The position numbers were made by a program, and so were the translations under genes. The notes below the pieces were generated by a model. It was not told the origin of the DNA. It was given only the letters and a program-made list of their open reading frames with translations, and ran no database searches. Positions 35,549 through 35,580 of a stretch of 35,580 nt of DNA are shown one piece after another; position 1 is the first letter of the stretch; the number at the start of each line of letters is the position of its first letter. Source of the stretch: Methanosarcinales archaeon (GTDB lineage Archaea; Halobacteriota; Syntropharchaeia; Alkanophagales; Methanospirareceae); NCBI GenBank assembly GCA_025464325.1, contig JAODGH010000016.1, forward strand, positions 18,231 to 53,810. The letters are read 5' to 3'.

Positions 35549-35580
35549 CTTCTTCTCATATCACCTCCTGTTGTTTTTTT

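Noticed and set aside
1-35580. tRNA, rRNA, CRISPR array or insertion sequence
   Set aside because: No T-loop GGTTCRAATCC context with a paired acceptor stem, no regularly spaced direct repeats, and no transposase-like ORF with terminal inverted repeats seen by eye.

Overview
The window looks like euryarchaeal chromosome. An ANME-1/Methanophagales-like or related methanogen-lineage host is my guess from gene content, not proven. Roughly the left half (1-18.8 kb) is mostly housekeeping genes: MoaC, type II methionine aminopeptidase, a BioD-like/DRTGG protein, CobS, CbiB and a Cys-rich cobalamin-associated protein, a MetE-like methyltransferase, PurB, GDPD, a PAC2-like protein, an RqcH/NFACT protein, a short SMC-like ATPase, an ATP-grasp enzyme, an MFS transporter, a HAD hydrolase, and a secreted VWA/DUF11 protein with a possible PEF-CTERM-like tail. 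The right half (19-34.5 kb) is more unusual. It carries (i) a fused NitT/TauT-type ABC ATPase-permease; (ii) three CYTH-type domains within about 8 kb, one fused to winged-helix DNA-binding domains and one to an N-truncated SAH/MTA-deaminase-like amidohydrolase, the two fused ones sharing a variant ExQxK signature; (iii) a divergent tubulin/FtsZ-superfamily protein with a long coiled-coil tail, next to a small membrane-anchored extracytoplasmic protein; (iv) a tyrosine-decarboxylase-like gene broken by two +1 frameshifts in G-runs; and (v) an AT-rich module of a 60-aa ORF, an HD-domain dNTPase-like protein and a 776-aa protein I cannot assign, with internal repeats and a Cys-rich patch. NMT1-like solute-binding proteins lie at both ends of the window. 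I saw no rRNA, tRNA, CRISPR array or intact transposase. All assignments are by eye from motifs; no searches were run.
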